DNA from: Amphibalanus amphitrite
Taxonomy: Eukaryota; Arthropoda; Thecostraca; Balanomorpha; Balanidae
Assembly (NCBI RefSeq): GCF_019059575.1
Contig: NW_024881713.1
Span: 310,001-374,000 of the forward strand
Length of the DNA: 64,000 nucleotides
Reading direction: 5' to 3'
Position 1 is the first letter of the stretch. Every line of letters starts with the position of its first letter. Below, in pieces: positions 34,600 to 46,061 of this stretch. The notes under the pieces were generated by a model. It did not search any database. It was not told where the DNA came from and was given only the letters and a program-made list of their open reading frames with translations. Position numbers and translations under genes: made by a program.

Positions 34600-35085
34600 G
34601 CCCGGGTGACCTACGCCCGGGTGGCCTACGCCCGGCTGACCTACGCCCGAATTGCCTACTCCATCGAATGTCTACGCCCGGGTGACCTACGCCCGGCTGA
34701 CCTACGCCCGAATCGCCTACTTCATCGAATGTCTACGCCCGGGTGACCTACGCCCGGCTGACCTACGCCCGAATCGCCTACCCCATCGAATGTCTACGCC
34801 CGGGTGACCTACGCCCGGCTAACCTACGCCCGAATCGCCTACTCCATCGAATGTCTACGCCCGGCTGACCTACGCCCGGCTGACCTACGCCCGAATCGCC
34901 TACTCCATCGAATGTCTACGCCCGGCTGACCTACGCCCGGCTGACCTACGCCCGAATAGCCTACTCCATCGAATGTCTACGCCCGGCTGACCTACGCCCG
35001 GCTAACCTACGCCCGAATCGCCTACTCCATCGAATGTCTACGCCCGGCTGACCTACGCCCGGCTGACCTACTCCATCGAATGTCT
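34600..35085 (+). repeat. 65-66 bp satellite array, plus orientation, about 7 copies
   Basis: Unit: one to three cctacgcccggctga/gtga blocks, then cctacgcccgaatcgcctac and tccatcgaatgt. The same satellite is present in opposite orientation at 45,393-45,843. Confidence 0.95.
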
Positions 35086-35527
35086 ACTGCTCCCCTCCTG
35101 TCCGATTAAAGAGTGAAGATTTCGCATACCAAAGTGACCCTTCCGGGGGAACCGGCACCCGCAAGTCAGGTAACAATGGGAAGGGTCGGAGGGACCGACC
35201 GCCGCGCCGCATGGTGACAGGTGATTCCCGGGACGTCCGAGCGTCGCCTTTCAGACGCATCGCCGCCTCCCCCCCCCCCGCCGCGCCGTGCCGCGCCGCA
35301 CAAAGCAGACGGACCCTGTCGCGGAGCGAACTACCCGACCAGGCTGTCATCATCGGCGGAGAGCCTGAACTGCTTTTTTTTATCGTTGAGCTGATCAAGC
35401 TTGAGTAGCCATGCTTGCGTATTTCACGCTTCAGCCCTGCTGTGAGCCATGTTTTATGATTTCTCATTTCAGATCTTAACAATGATCTTAGGTAGGAAGA
35501 ACCGTGAGAAACGCTCCTCCCCCTTAG

Positions 35528-36398
35528 CCCTCGCCGGTATAAGGGGGGGGGTCGAACAGCCCCCTCTCGGTTTTCGATAATAACTCGTGTAAAAACTCGC
35601 TGATCGCGACGGAACTTTCATTACCATCGCGTTCATCAATTTTACACCTACCCTAACAATTTCATGACCCTGACGCAAATGACCTTTGACCTGTGACCTA
35701 CTTTTCGAGACCATGTTTGGCCGGAATCGCGATTTGGCGTATATGTCGTCTCCTCTTAGCCGCGTGTTTGCACTCTTTTCGTGGTTTCAAGCGTTCAAAC
35801 ATGTGATATGATATTGCTCCTATGCGTTAGGGTGGGTGTCTAGTTCACTTGAAGCTCAGGACAGGTCACTGACCTTAAATAAGCTCGGTTAAATTTTACA
35901 TGTTTCTAGGCTAGTTTTTTTTAGCTTAATTCGAATTTAGCAACCATATGAGCATTTACGAAGTAGTTTTGGTGCCATCGTAACATGTTACGAAGCTGTC
36001 AGAGGCGGTTGACACCTACTACGAATACCCGGCAAAACCACTACTGGTTGACCTGAACTGACCTGACCCGACCTGGCCTAAAAGCATGAAGACATCATTT
36101 GTGATAAAAACTAACATGATATTCGTGATCAGAACCCCGAATAACCTCGGAGCAGCCACACTTTACGACCCAACTGGTCTCGATTTTCCCGACTTTTGTC
36201 CAATGACCTGGCTTGAAAGGTCAACCAATGACCTAGGACCTTAAAATTGGGTATCATCGGCTTCCTCTTGTCACGGGAAACACGCTCGTTTTTTCGCGAA
36301 GCTCTAGCTCGATCAGGGGTGAGACGGCAAGGGGGGTCCAACGGACTTCCCCCGCCCTTATACGTTTGCGGCTGTCAAAACACCAATACTGGCGAGGG
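35528..36398 (+). mobile_element. TTAA-type MITE, subfamily B
   Basis: Left end ccctcgccggtataaggggg after ttag, right end ctggcgaggg before gaag, so both target tetranucleotides have decayed. Contains a perfect IR-1 at 35863-35875. Confidence 0.8.
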
Positions 36399-36524
36399 GA
36401 AGTGTGTCACCGCTAGACTAGTTATTTGACCATATACTATTAGGTATTTATCTATATTTATTTATTTACGATCTCAAGCCTCCACGTGGTAGGTTTTAAA
36501 GCTTACGTCATTGCACAGTATGTC

Positions 36525-36710
36525 TTAAAAGTACAGCGCAAAGTAACAGTGGATCCATCAAGCCTGACCGAGGAAGGACTGCTAGTCACCGAAACAATGG
36601 ATATCCTCGTCCATTCCCCAGGTCAATTGGTTCGGTGACTTTCAAATTATAGCAGGCCCTTCCTCGGTCAGGGTTGATGGATCCACCGTCACTTTGCGCG
36701 GTACTTTTAA
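36525..36710. mobile_element. 186-bp foldback MITE flanked by TTAA
   Basis: About 55-bp inverted arms: gcgcaaagtaacagtggatc, then catcaagcctgaccgaggaagg, mirrored at 36,655-36,706. TTAA at 36525-36528 and 36707-36710; the right TTAA also begins the next element. Confidence 0.75.
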
Positions 36711-37309
36711 CCCTCGCCCTGGCAGGGCATTTTTCATAACACGGCCTGGCAGGGCGGGGGGGGGGGGTCGATGCGACCCCCCTCGCGATTGGTTCCTATG
36801 GCACCTAGAAACACCAAATTTGGTAGGTAGGTGGGCCCCCTGGATTTCTCACCCCTGTGCAAATTTGGCTGCTCTAGGTCAATATTTAGGGAGTTTTTGG
36901 GGGATATAAATCTAAAAATTTCGCTAAAATAGGTCAAATGTTTTTCGCTTATAACTTTTGATCAAAGATAGAGCAAAAAGAAAAGCAGACTGTACATACA
37001 TTGGAGTGTTATGCATACATACATAGGTACAAACCATGGTCACAAGTTCATCGGTGCAAAACTCACAGCCTATATAACGCACTATGCCATATACTATTTT
37101 AAAGACCTTATCTTTCAACCATTCAACAAAATAATGCATAAAGCACTGGTATGCTGCATTCCAGCGTGATTGAGCTTTTCCAAGGCATTTCAAAACGGGG
37201 TGTTTTATCCAGAATTGGAGGATCAAAAGCATGCGATAGCATGTAGTATTACGGGTATGGTAAGACGCTATACTTTAGTTGTCACCTGATTATGAGTTTC
37301 GTTTGCAAA
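36711..37309 (+). mobile_element. TTAA-type MITE, subfamily C, right end not found
   Basis: ccctcgccctggcagggcat follows TTAA, then a G-run and ccccc. A second left end of this subfamily is at 43107. The 3' limit is uncertain; the element may be truncated by the next one. Confidence 0.5.
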
Positions 37310-37670
37310 CCCTCGCCGGCCGATGGGGGGACGGCGGGTGCCGCCCCCCCCCTAGGGTTTTTTCCGCGATAGCTCCTAACACACTGGCGATAGAAAGCTG
37401 AAACTTGGCATACCTAACCTTTGATTCAAGCCGGACCTTTTGACACCAACGGCATTTTCGAGTCAGGTCAGGTCACTGACCTATGACGTTATAAGTGAAC
37501 CTCTGCACGGTCTTCAGATGTCGCAACTTCACAACGCCCTCCCAGAGGAAACTCACAGGGAAATGAAACTTGCAGGATCAAGTATCCATAACGAGTCTCA
37601 CAACTTGTATATCTCGGATTTTTCCTAAAGGTCATATGAGGTCAGGTCATTTTCGTGACCTCACCATTAA

Positions 37671-38513
37671 CCCTATTAGTGGCAGGCTCCTGGCTACCCC
37701 ATATTAGTGGCAGGGGGGGGGGGCTGTTTACGACCCCCCCTTGATATCTCGAGATCTAACGGGCCGATTTTCAAAATTCAAACGGCATTCGATTTCGCTC
37801 AACGAGATCTACATTTCTAAAAAAAAAAATTAAAAAATGTCAATAGGGGGGTAGAGGGGGGTAAAAACGGGCAAATTGCAGATACATTTTAGACTGTTTA
37901 TCACGGCCAGGTTTCTGAACCAATCTTAACGCAACTTTTGCCGATCGATAGAGAATGAACCAGGAATTCACATGGATCCTAAAAATATGCATTTTCAAAA
38001 ATCATAGGCGGATACAGATCATTGAGATTGGGGGTACACAAAAGTATAGTAAATAAGGCTTTTGTTGGTACTGTTTCTAAAAAGGGTGGCAATGGTCTTG
38101 TTATGTTACAATTTTCTTATGAGAGAACGACTAAAATTGTATTGGTCATGCATAGGCGGTGTCAGGGCAACTATGTTGGGAGGTAAAAAATAACCCCCTT
38201 TTTGGACGCCTGGATCCCCTATTATAGCAAAAACGTGTCAAAAGAGGATGCACAATAACTTTGTATATGTAATCACATGATACCTTTCATCCACTGTTCG
38301 TAAAACTGGTGCAGCATCGTGATCTTCGCCCAAATGACTCGCTTCACGAATAGGACCCCCAATTCCCAGTGCTCTGGAGCCGCCCCTGGTAAAGTTATGA
38401 ACTTGAAATTTTCAGGGAATGTGCCCAATTTAGTTAGCTTCAGCGGTTTCGGAGATATTCCCGAAAAACCTGAGGGGTGGATAAAAACAACCCCCCCCCT
38501 GCCACTAATAGGG
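37671..38513. mobile_element. Nested TTAA MITE, ends ccctattagtggcagg
   Basis: TTAA at 37667-37670 and 38514-38517; ends ccctattagtggcagg and cctgccactaataggg. The split host text (gtgacctcaccatt / aaagtcaatgggg) is continuous in related copies. Confidence 0.9.
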
Positions 38514-39309
38514 TTAAAAGTCAATGGGGAAAAATGAAAACTGCTATTCTGGCGCCGGGAACGATCTCCAACTATCTCAAGCACACAGAATCGTGATTTG
38601 ATGTACTCCTTGCAAGGTTACATGCGTCACTTTTGCAATGTTGACCTTGCGTGACGTCATTTACAACGTCATCAAGGTCATTTTAGTTTTTCGTCAATCA
38701 CTCCCGATCAAATTGAGCTAGCGAGCCAGGAAAGCTACCAATGAACTCAGGAAGACCTGCCGAATCGAATGATATGCGACATGACCTCTTTCGACCAACT
38801 TCGTGACCTGGGGGCGCTAATTTTACACCTATCCTTAAAATTTCATGACCCTGACCCTAATGGCCTTTGACCTGTGATCTACTACTTTCGAGACCATGTT
38901 TGGCCGGAATCGCGATTCAGCACATGTCGGCTCGCATCAGCCGCGTGTTTGCAGTCTTTTCGTGGTTTCAAGCGTTCAAACATGGGATATGATGTTGCTC
39001 CCATGCATTAGGGTGGGTGTCAAGATCACCGGGAGGTCAGGTCAGGTCATTGACCTTTGATGACCTCGGTTTTCTTTTTTGGAGTTTTACATGTCTCTAG
39101 GCTAGTTTTTGGATCTGAATTCGAATTTAGCAACCATTTGAACATTTACGAAGTAATTTTGGTGCATTCGTAACATGTTACGAAGCTGTCAGAGGCGGTT
39201 GCCACCTACTAAGAATACCCGGCAAAACCCTTACTGGTTGACCTGACCTGACCTGACCTGACCCGACCTGGCCTAAATGCATGAAGACATTATCTATGAT
39301 CATTATTAA

Positions 39310-40205
39310 CCCTCGCCCGCACATGGGGGGGGGTGTCCCCCCCCAGGTAGTCTTTCTGCTCTGCACTCAACATTTTTAGAGCTAGAGAGCTGATTTTTGG
39401 TATAGCTGCTCGTCTATCCTTTCTTGATGTCCACTGAAAATTTCAAGTTTCTGTGATTTTTGGTTTCGGAGATATGACCTTGTTTGTCAGGTCATGTCAT
39501 GACCCAAATGGCCAATTCTCAACATCTTGCGTTTGCCATGGGCCTTGTGAGCTTTTGACACCTTGATTTCGGCCTTTTTTGCCAGTCTTACCTCCCACCT
39601 ATCATGGAACATGTTGTTCCACGATGTACAGAGGTCAAGGTCAGGGTCAAGGTCAACCTAGGTCATCTAAGATAATTGCGTTTTAGGCAAGCTGAATTTA
39701 CTTTTTGTGAAGTTTTTTTGCCTGCATTTTTGGTAAAAGCTTCTCAGATCATGATTTCATGTAATATGGACACAAAAACAATCGGTGCACACATCAGTAT
39801 ACACACAGACACACACAGACATACAAACACATATAACTGACCTTGACCTAACTTGACCTGAAATGACCTCAACAGCAAAAATCTGGTCGGGTAGTGTGAC
39901 AAAGAGGTTCTAGCTGGCTTGGCACCAGAAAACGGCATCGTCATCGGTATATGATAAGCAGCGCACTTGATATCCAACGGTGACCCAAAACAGCAACATT
40001 TTTTAGTTTGACCTGACCTGGAAGGTCAATGACTGACCTGAGAAGGTAAAATCGGGTATCATTGGATTCGTCTCTTCCCAAAGAATCTTTTTGGTCTTTA
40101 CCGCTAAGCTCTATCTCCAACAGGAACGAAACGGCGCGGGGGGGCAACCACCCCCCCCCCCCCATGTGCGTTCTAGGATGGGAAAATGGCATGTGCGGGC
40201 GAGGG
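39310..40205. mobile_element. Nested TTAA MITE, ends ccctcgcccgcacatg
   Basis: TTAA at 39306-39309 and 40206-40209; exact inverted ends ccctcgcccgcacatg and catgtgcgggcgaggg. It interrupts subfamily B text (...gatcattat / catgatattcgtgatc). Confidence 0.9.
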
Positions 40206-40525
40206 TTAACATGATATTCGTGATCATCACCCCGAAAAAAGAAACCTATAGCAGCCACCTTTACGACGTTCTAACATGTCCCGCTTTTCCCGACTTTTGG
40301 CCATTGACCTGACCTGGAAGGTTAGCCGATGACCAAGGACCTTAAAATTGGGTATCATCGGCTTTCTCTCGTCACGGGCAGCACGCTCGTTTTTTTTTTT
40401 TCTGCGGAGGTCTAGCTTGATAAGGGGCGAAACGGCAAGGGGGGGCAACAGACTCCTGCCCCCTATACGTTCGTGGCTGGAAAAACACCAATACGGGCGA
40501 GGGTTAAGAGTGTGTCCTTTAATAA

Positions 40526-41690
40526 CCCGCGCCCTGATGGGGGCCATTTTGGCCCCCACCCTGTGGTTTTTCTTAAATAGCGAGAAAATGGCGGCACGCA
40601 GCGCCGCCAAATTTTGGGTACGTTACCGGGCATCAATTCGACACCTTCACACAAAATTTCAAGTCACAGGTCACCTCAGGTCAGGAGTTATTGAGGTCAA
40701 ACTGAGGTCATGTTCGAGTAAAAATGAGCAAAAAACATGACATCTTGAAACGCTCACCAATTCTACAGTTAATAAGCAATTTTAAAGTTCTTTATGTGGT
40801 TGTGTAAAGAAAAAACGGCGCTACAAAACTGCCATCTCGGATTTTCAAAATTTTGGGATTTTGACCCCCAAAAATAAAAAAATGATTTTTTTTTAGAAAA
40901 ACTCAAAAAATTCCAAAAAATTTCGAATTTCGAAAAACCGGAATATATGTGATAGTCCCTGCGCTCTTCGATATACATACCAAATTTAAGATCGATACCT
41001 CTTTTTTGGCCAAGTTATAGCGAAAAAACTGTTAAAAATTGATGACGTCAAATTTTTGAACTCAATTTTTAGCAATTCTAGACCTTTTAGCGCAAAAAAG
41101 AGACCACCATTGAACTCCCCGTGACGAGCTGCATCGAATCGGTACCCATTTTATGCAAAAATATCAACTTTGAAATTTGACCTAATTTGACCTGACCTTG
41201 ATCTGACCTTGACTTGACCTTGACCAAAACGTGACCTAAGCTGGCCTTAAAGTCTGCCTGATCCACATAATCGCATTTGTCATGTAAAGTGGACCATGAA
41301 ACATGTATCACACGACACTTTCATATTGTGACCCCCAGTGACCTGACCTCTGTGACCTGACCTGGTATCAGTGACCTCAAATAGCAAAATATGTGTTTGA
41401 AGAACATTTCCCCATCAATGATTGTCAATGAAATGCATTTTACTCGATTTTACAACGCATTTCTTGAAATGCCTGTAAACGGTGAAAATTCGACCTTTGA
41501 CCTGACCTGTGACGTCATCGGTTTGTACGAGGTCAATGAAATTAGGTCACAAGGTAGTTCCCCGTTGGGGCTATCCAACGCCGTTTACCGCTTGTCGCTA
41601 TGTTGCGTGGTTCTCGAGATCTTAGGGGGGCCAAAATGCCCCCCCCCCCCATCAGAACGCGTTGCTAGGCAGACCCCATCAGGGCGCGGG
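40526..41690. mobile_element. TTAA-type MITE, ends cccgcgccctgatggggg
   Basis: Right end ccccatcagggcgcggg before TTAA (41691-41694); left flank ataa. The interior resembles the 11.78-kb element (gcggc.cgcagcgccgccaaa, long AT-rich middle). Confidence 0.8.
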
Positions 41691-41820
41691 TTAACACAAA
41701 AGCTATTGTGTATTTGTGTTATTGTGTATTATTGGGTTTCTGAACCTGTTGATGGTATGCAATAAAAACAAAATAAATACAAGTGTAGAAGGTAACGGTT
41801 GTGGGAATGGTAGGTCGTTA

Positions 41821-42046
41821 CAGGTCTCGCGGGTTTTAGCGGTAGGTTTTGCACCTAGAAAATTTAGTGTACTTCAGGCTATATCTTCGTCGTCTTAAGC
41901 TTTTAAGTGTTGAAGATGCGATCGACTTGTTGGGTAACAAGCCGGCCACGATCGTGTAAAATTACTTCATTGTAGATCGATTAGTTTCTGAGATATAACC
42001 GGAAATGTAAAAGTGCCAAACCTACCGCTTAATCTCGCGAGACCTG
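41821..42046. mobile_element. TA-flanked MITE, 226 bp
   Basis: Ends caggtctcgcgggttttagc and the inverse of caggtctcgcgagattaagc, TA at 41819-41820 and 42047-42048; Tc1/mariner-type by target site. Confidence 0.8.
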
Positions 42047-42049
42047 TAC

Positions 42050-43100
42050 AAATAAAGGCTGGCATAGTATTGACGGTATTGACGATATTTCGGAAAGTTT
42101 GGGCCCCCATCTTGTTTGGGCCCTTTTTCTGAAAACCTGCCCCCGCAAGGCGAAATCCGTGGCGCCGTCCCTGGTGCTGGGGGGGGGGGGGTCCTGATCG
42201 GCCTGTCCATTCGGACGGGCTAAGCCCCGGCGACTCTAGGCCCTAGGGTGTCTGCCCAGACAAATGTCTCCCCCTAATTCCTATCATTCTTCCGGCTCTG
42301 AAATGGTCTTGTCAGACCGAAAGGGCCTAACCCAACAAAACAAAAACAAGCAAGCAGCGTGCGCCAGTCGCAGCTGGGCTGGCTGTGCAGCGCCGGCTCT
42401 CGATGACACGTCTATGGCCGAGTGGGAATGGGCGTGAATTGGTGCGTGTGCCTGTACTATAGCATAAGTGACCAATCTGAGCTGTTTCTACTTTGATATA
42501 TTGAGCCTGACTCTGGAATAGCCACACTTGAGTGGAACGGATCTAATTGGGACGTGAACTGAATAAATGTATGACTATGACTAAGCAAGGATGAGTAAGC
42601 ACACAAAATGCAACATAAATCGGTTTCTTCGTTGGTGATATCACGAAAACGTGTTGGCAATAGTCTAATTATGTTACAAAAATGCGTGATAAAATTACTC
42701 AAATTAATTTGAAAATTCATAGATGGCGTCAGGGTACCGAAGTTGGCAGGTGAAATCGATCTCCCTTTCTTTTCCGGGGTCCACCTATGATCCACCTGGC
42801 ACCTCTTGTTCACTTGTGAACCTACAAAAAATGTTCATTTCAATCGCTATTGCATTTGTTATTTTACACACTTAACGTCATGATCTGAGTAGAAAATATT
42901 CGCTGTGTGTAATTACTTTCCAATACCTTCCAACATTCACTGGACGCGCCTAGATATTTTTTAATGTATAGCTTGCAAGTGTTCCAGAACTTAACTGAAT
43001 TGAGTCACTCCAGGACAATCTAACTATTACCAAGCCGCTCATCAAATGCTACGTTGCATATCAATATCACACCCCTTTTTTGGACGCCTAGATCGTGCTA
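42050..43100. other. No gene recognised
   Basis: Mixed low-copy and repeat-like sequence with a G-run at 42.18 kb; frames are short and lack motifs. Confidence 0.35.
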
Positions 43101-43106
43101 TTATAA

Positions 43107-43700
43107 CCCTCGCCCTGGTAGGGCATTTTTCGTAACGCGGCCTGGGGGGGGGGGGGGTGATCCGACCTCCTGGCGTTTCAAAACTAAATGTCGTAGCGCT
43201 TCCCAACAAAGACAAGTCGATTGCTCTTTACGAGTATTCGCGACTGGTGATACCTATATTTTTATCCTAGGTCAATATTTGACACCGTTCATTGGCTAGT
43301 CAACGATCAAATTACGGGGAAAAGCTAAAATTTTCCAAGCTATTTAGCCAATAATGGCAAATCTATGAAAGATATCAACATGAAACTTTCACGACCGTGT
43401 TTCCCAATGAATTAGCAACAAAATGATGCATAGTTCACTGCAGTTCAGTCATTACTGGCGTGACATAGTCCCCGGGAACACGAGAGTCACACCCGCCGCT
43501 GGCGAGGACGGTCCTAATTGACCTGAGGTGACCTTGTACAGATCGAGGAACAATTTTGAAAGCATTTAGATGAAGATTGAACCACAGATTCGGATTCAGG
43601 ACCTCAAGAAACCCCACTAAACACAGACATGCGAGGTCAATGACCTTTGTTGACCTTAGAAATGTCAATATACAATGTAATGTTTCATGTCCTGTCAAAA
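43107..43700 (+). mobile_element. TTAA-type MITE, subfamily C, left end only
   Basis: ccctcgccctggtagggcat after ataa, with G/C runs as in the 36.71-kb copy. A perfect IR-1 lies at 43634-43646. Right boundary not found. Confidence 0.5.
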
Positions 43701-43869
43701 TCTGACATAAGTCACACAGAATAATTTCGTTCTTGTCGATGGGATCGCGTCCAGTTACGCCAGATGTACGATTTTGTCAAAAAGAGTCGGAGGTTTTACC
43801 TATTGTGAGGTTATAGCTCGGTGACCTGACATGACCCGAAAATATTTTTTACCGAAAGATTGAGCTGAA

Positions 43870-44275
43870 AGTTAGCAAGTAGGTAGGCACCCACTAAGCC
43901 ATGCATATCCATGTGCCAGATTTGGGGTGCTGTTGCACGTGCGCACGTGCAGGGGTCGATTCCAGATCTCGAAGACGGCTGGACCGATTGCGCTCAAATT
44001 TGGTACACGGTTAGGGAGCAGTTGGTAGGGTGCCGTGTAAAAGTCAGTTGGGACCCAGTTGGCACGTGCGCACATGCAGGGTGCCGCTTCCAGATCTCGA
44101 GAACGGCTGGGCCGATTGCGCTCAAATTTGGCACATCACTAGGGACCGGTTAGTAGGTCTTGGGGTGCAGTGCACAAGTTATTTGGTGGTACCCCCTCGC
44201 AATTTCGCACGTGCAAGGCCCACCCTCCCGCTCACTCCGTTGGTCGCCCCAAAAGGCGTTTTACTGGTGTGCACG
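43870..44275 (-). repeat. Dispersed repeat with cacgtgcgcacgtg palindrome, copy 2
   Basis: Reverse-complement relative of 30435-30780, ending caaaaggcgttttactgg. Confidence 0.7.
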
Positions 44276-45392
44276 ATTACTTTATAAAAATGCTGAAGTG
44301 TTGCAAGTGATTGACAAATATTGTCCAAAGCATGCTGCCTTTGTCCAACCAAATTCCGATTTGGGCATAGGACAAAATCGGAATTCTGAAGGTACAAAAT
44401 CCAATTGGCACCACTCTAACAGATGTGGTAAGGTTGTGATAGGTTTTACCGAACGGAGATATAGACGATCTGCACAACTGACGAGAGAAGCCAACCTCTG
44501 TCAACTGGCTGGTGTGCAGCAAGCAGATATTGATATTCTGCAACGGTTATTTTTGTTGTTGTTTTAATCTTTCTTCAATAAGGTACCTATGTTAGAGCTG
44601 TTGTGCCTATTTGTTTATACACCAAACAACATCGGTGATAGCCAGATAACTATTTCATGGCGTGCAAAGAAAGACTGTTCAAGTTACCCAACGGTCGGGT
44701 TATTTGAATACACCGTCACTTGACGGAGAAGCAAGGCTTTACTTCACATTTTTCAAAAAAATATGTTCAACTTGAAACTTGATGCACTCTATGGCAATGA
44801 CTCTTGTGAAGTTGTTCTTAGGAAAATAAAAATTTATTTCATTGGCTTCCACTCGCCAAACCCGCTTTTCCTATAGCTCAATCAAGGGATGAATCACTGG
44901 GTGGTTCTTTCGACCCCTCCTCACCCTCCTGCAATTGAAGTTAGCCGTTGGCAAAGACACTAATTCGTGCAGGGGCTCATTTTCACTTGTCCTTTTAATG
45001 TAATCGGTGACTTAAGCCAGCCGGCCAAATGAACAAAAATCCATACAAACCCAGGTGATGCCACGGGCCCACGGCCCTCATCCTTGTCAGCGTCCACTCC
45101 CTCGGCGGCTTGTCAGCGTCCACTCCCTCGGCGGCGGCGGCGGCGGCCCGCCGTGCCGTGCACCGCGGCATGTTACCTCTCGCCGCGTCAGGGGCCGCGG
45201 GGCGGGACGCTACCCCCCGCTGCGACAGGCGACCCCTGGGCCTGGGCACCGCCGCGGCGGGCGACGGACGACAATAGCGCAAACAAAGGATGGGGCCGCC
45301 AGTCAGCCGGCGTAGTGAATGGGTAAATCCTTACTCGATAACACAGCAGGGACTGCTCCACGAACACGGGCAGGCCGTACGGCAGTAGACAT
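44276..45392. other. No gene recognised; short GC-rich duplication at 45.09-45.14 kb
   Basis: cagcgtccactccctcggcg is duplicated in tandem and followed by (ggc)n. Frames are composition-driven. Confidence 0.35.
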
Positions 45393-45843
45393 TCGATGGA
45401 ATAGGCGATTCGGGCGTAGGTCAGCCGGGCGTAGGTCACCCGGGCGTAGACATTCGATGGAGTAGGCGATTCGGGCGTAGGTCAGCCGGGCGTAGGTCAC
45501 CCGGGCGTAGACATTCGATGGAGTAGGCGATTCGGGCGTAGGTCAGCCGGGCGTAGACATTCGATGGAGTAGGCGATTCGGGCGTAGGTCAGCCGGGCGT
45601 AGGTCAGCCGGGCGTAGACATTCGATGGAGTAGGCGATTCGGGCGTAGGTTAGCCGGGCGTAGGTCAGCCGGGCGTAGACATTCGATGGAGTAGGCTATT
45701 CGGGCGTAGGTCAGCCGGGCGTAGGTCAGCCGGGCGTAGACATTCGATGGAGTAGGCGATTCGGGCGTAGGTCAGCCGGGCGTAGGTCACCCGGGCGTAG
45801 ACATTCGATGGAATAGGCGATTCGGGCGTAGGTCACCCGGGCT
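45393..45843 (-). repeat. 65-66 bp satellite array, inverted copy, about 7 units
   Basis: gtaggcgattcgggcgtagg, tcagccgggcgtagacattc units: exact reverse complement of the array at 34.6 kb. It stops about 100 bases before the promoter island of the bHLH gene. Confidence 0.95.
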
Positions 45844-45929
45844 GATCCCACCGGATCGCCGGCCGTCGGCCGCTCACGCCCGACACCCCTCTGTAAGGGG
45901 AGCCGGCGCCGGGAGTCGGCCGGCGCCGG

Positions 45930-45953
45930 GGGCGGGGCCCGGCGGTGACGTCA
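45930..45953 (+). promoter_or_regulatory. GC box and CRE upstream of the bHLH gene
   Basis: ggggcggggcc followed by a perfect TGACGTCA (45946-45953) in a CpG-rich stretch 110 bases before the start codon; typical core-promoter-proximal elements. Confidence 0.5.
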
Positions 45954-46061
45954 CGCGCCCTGACCCGGCGCGCCGCTCCGGTCGCCCGCAGAGGGACACG
46001 GGTGCGCCGCGGGGAGTCTGTGTGCTGTGCGGGAGGTGTCAGAGTGCAGAGACAGAGGGCG

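Larger units (their letters stand above)
37310..40503 (+). mobile_element. Chimeric TTAA MITE: subfamily A left half, subfamily B right half
   Basis: From 37310 to about 38815 it follows the 15.67-kb element; after gggggcgctaa it continues as subfamily B (ttttacacctatcc) to the right end gggcgaggg at 40503, followed by TTAA. Two further MITEs are nested inside (37671-38513, 39310-40205). Perfect IR-1 sites at 37470 and 39044. Confidence 0.75.

Noticed and set aside
38003-38385. Possible further hAT MITE (cataggcggatac to gccgcccctg)
   Set aside because: The terminal similarity is short and the flanking 8 bases do not match.
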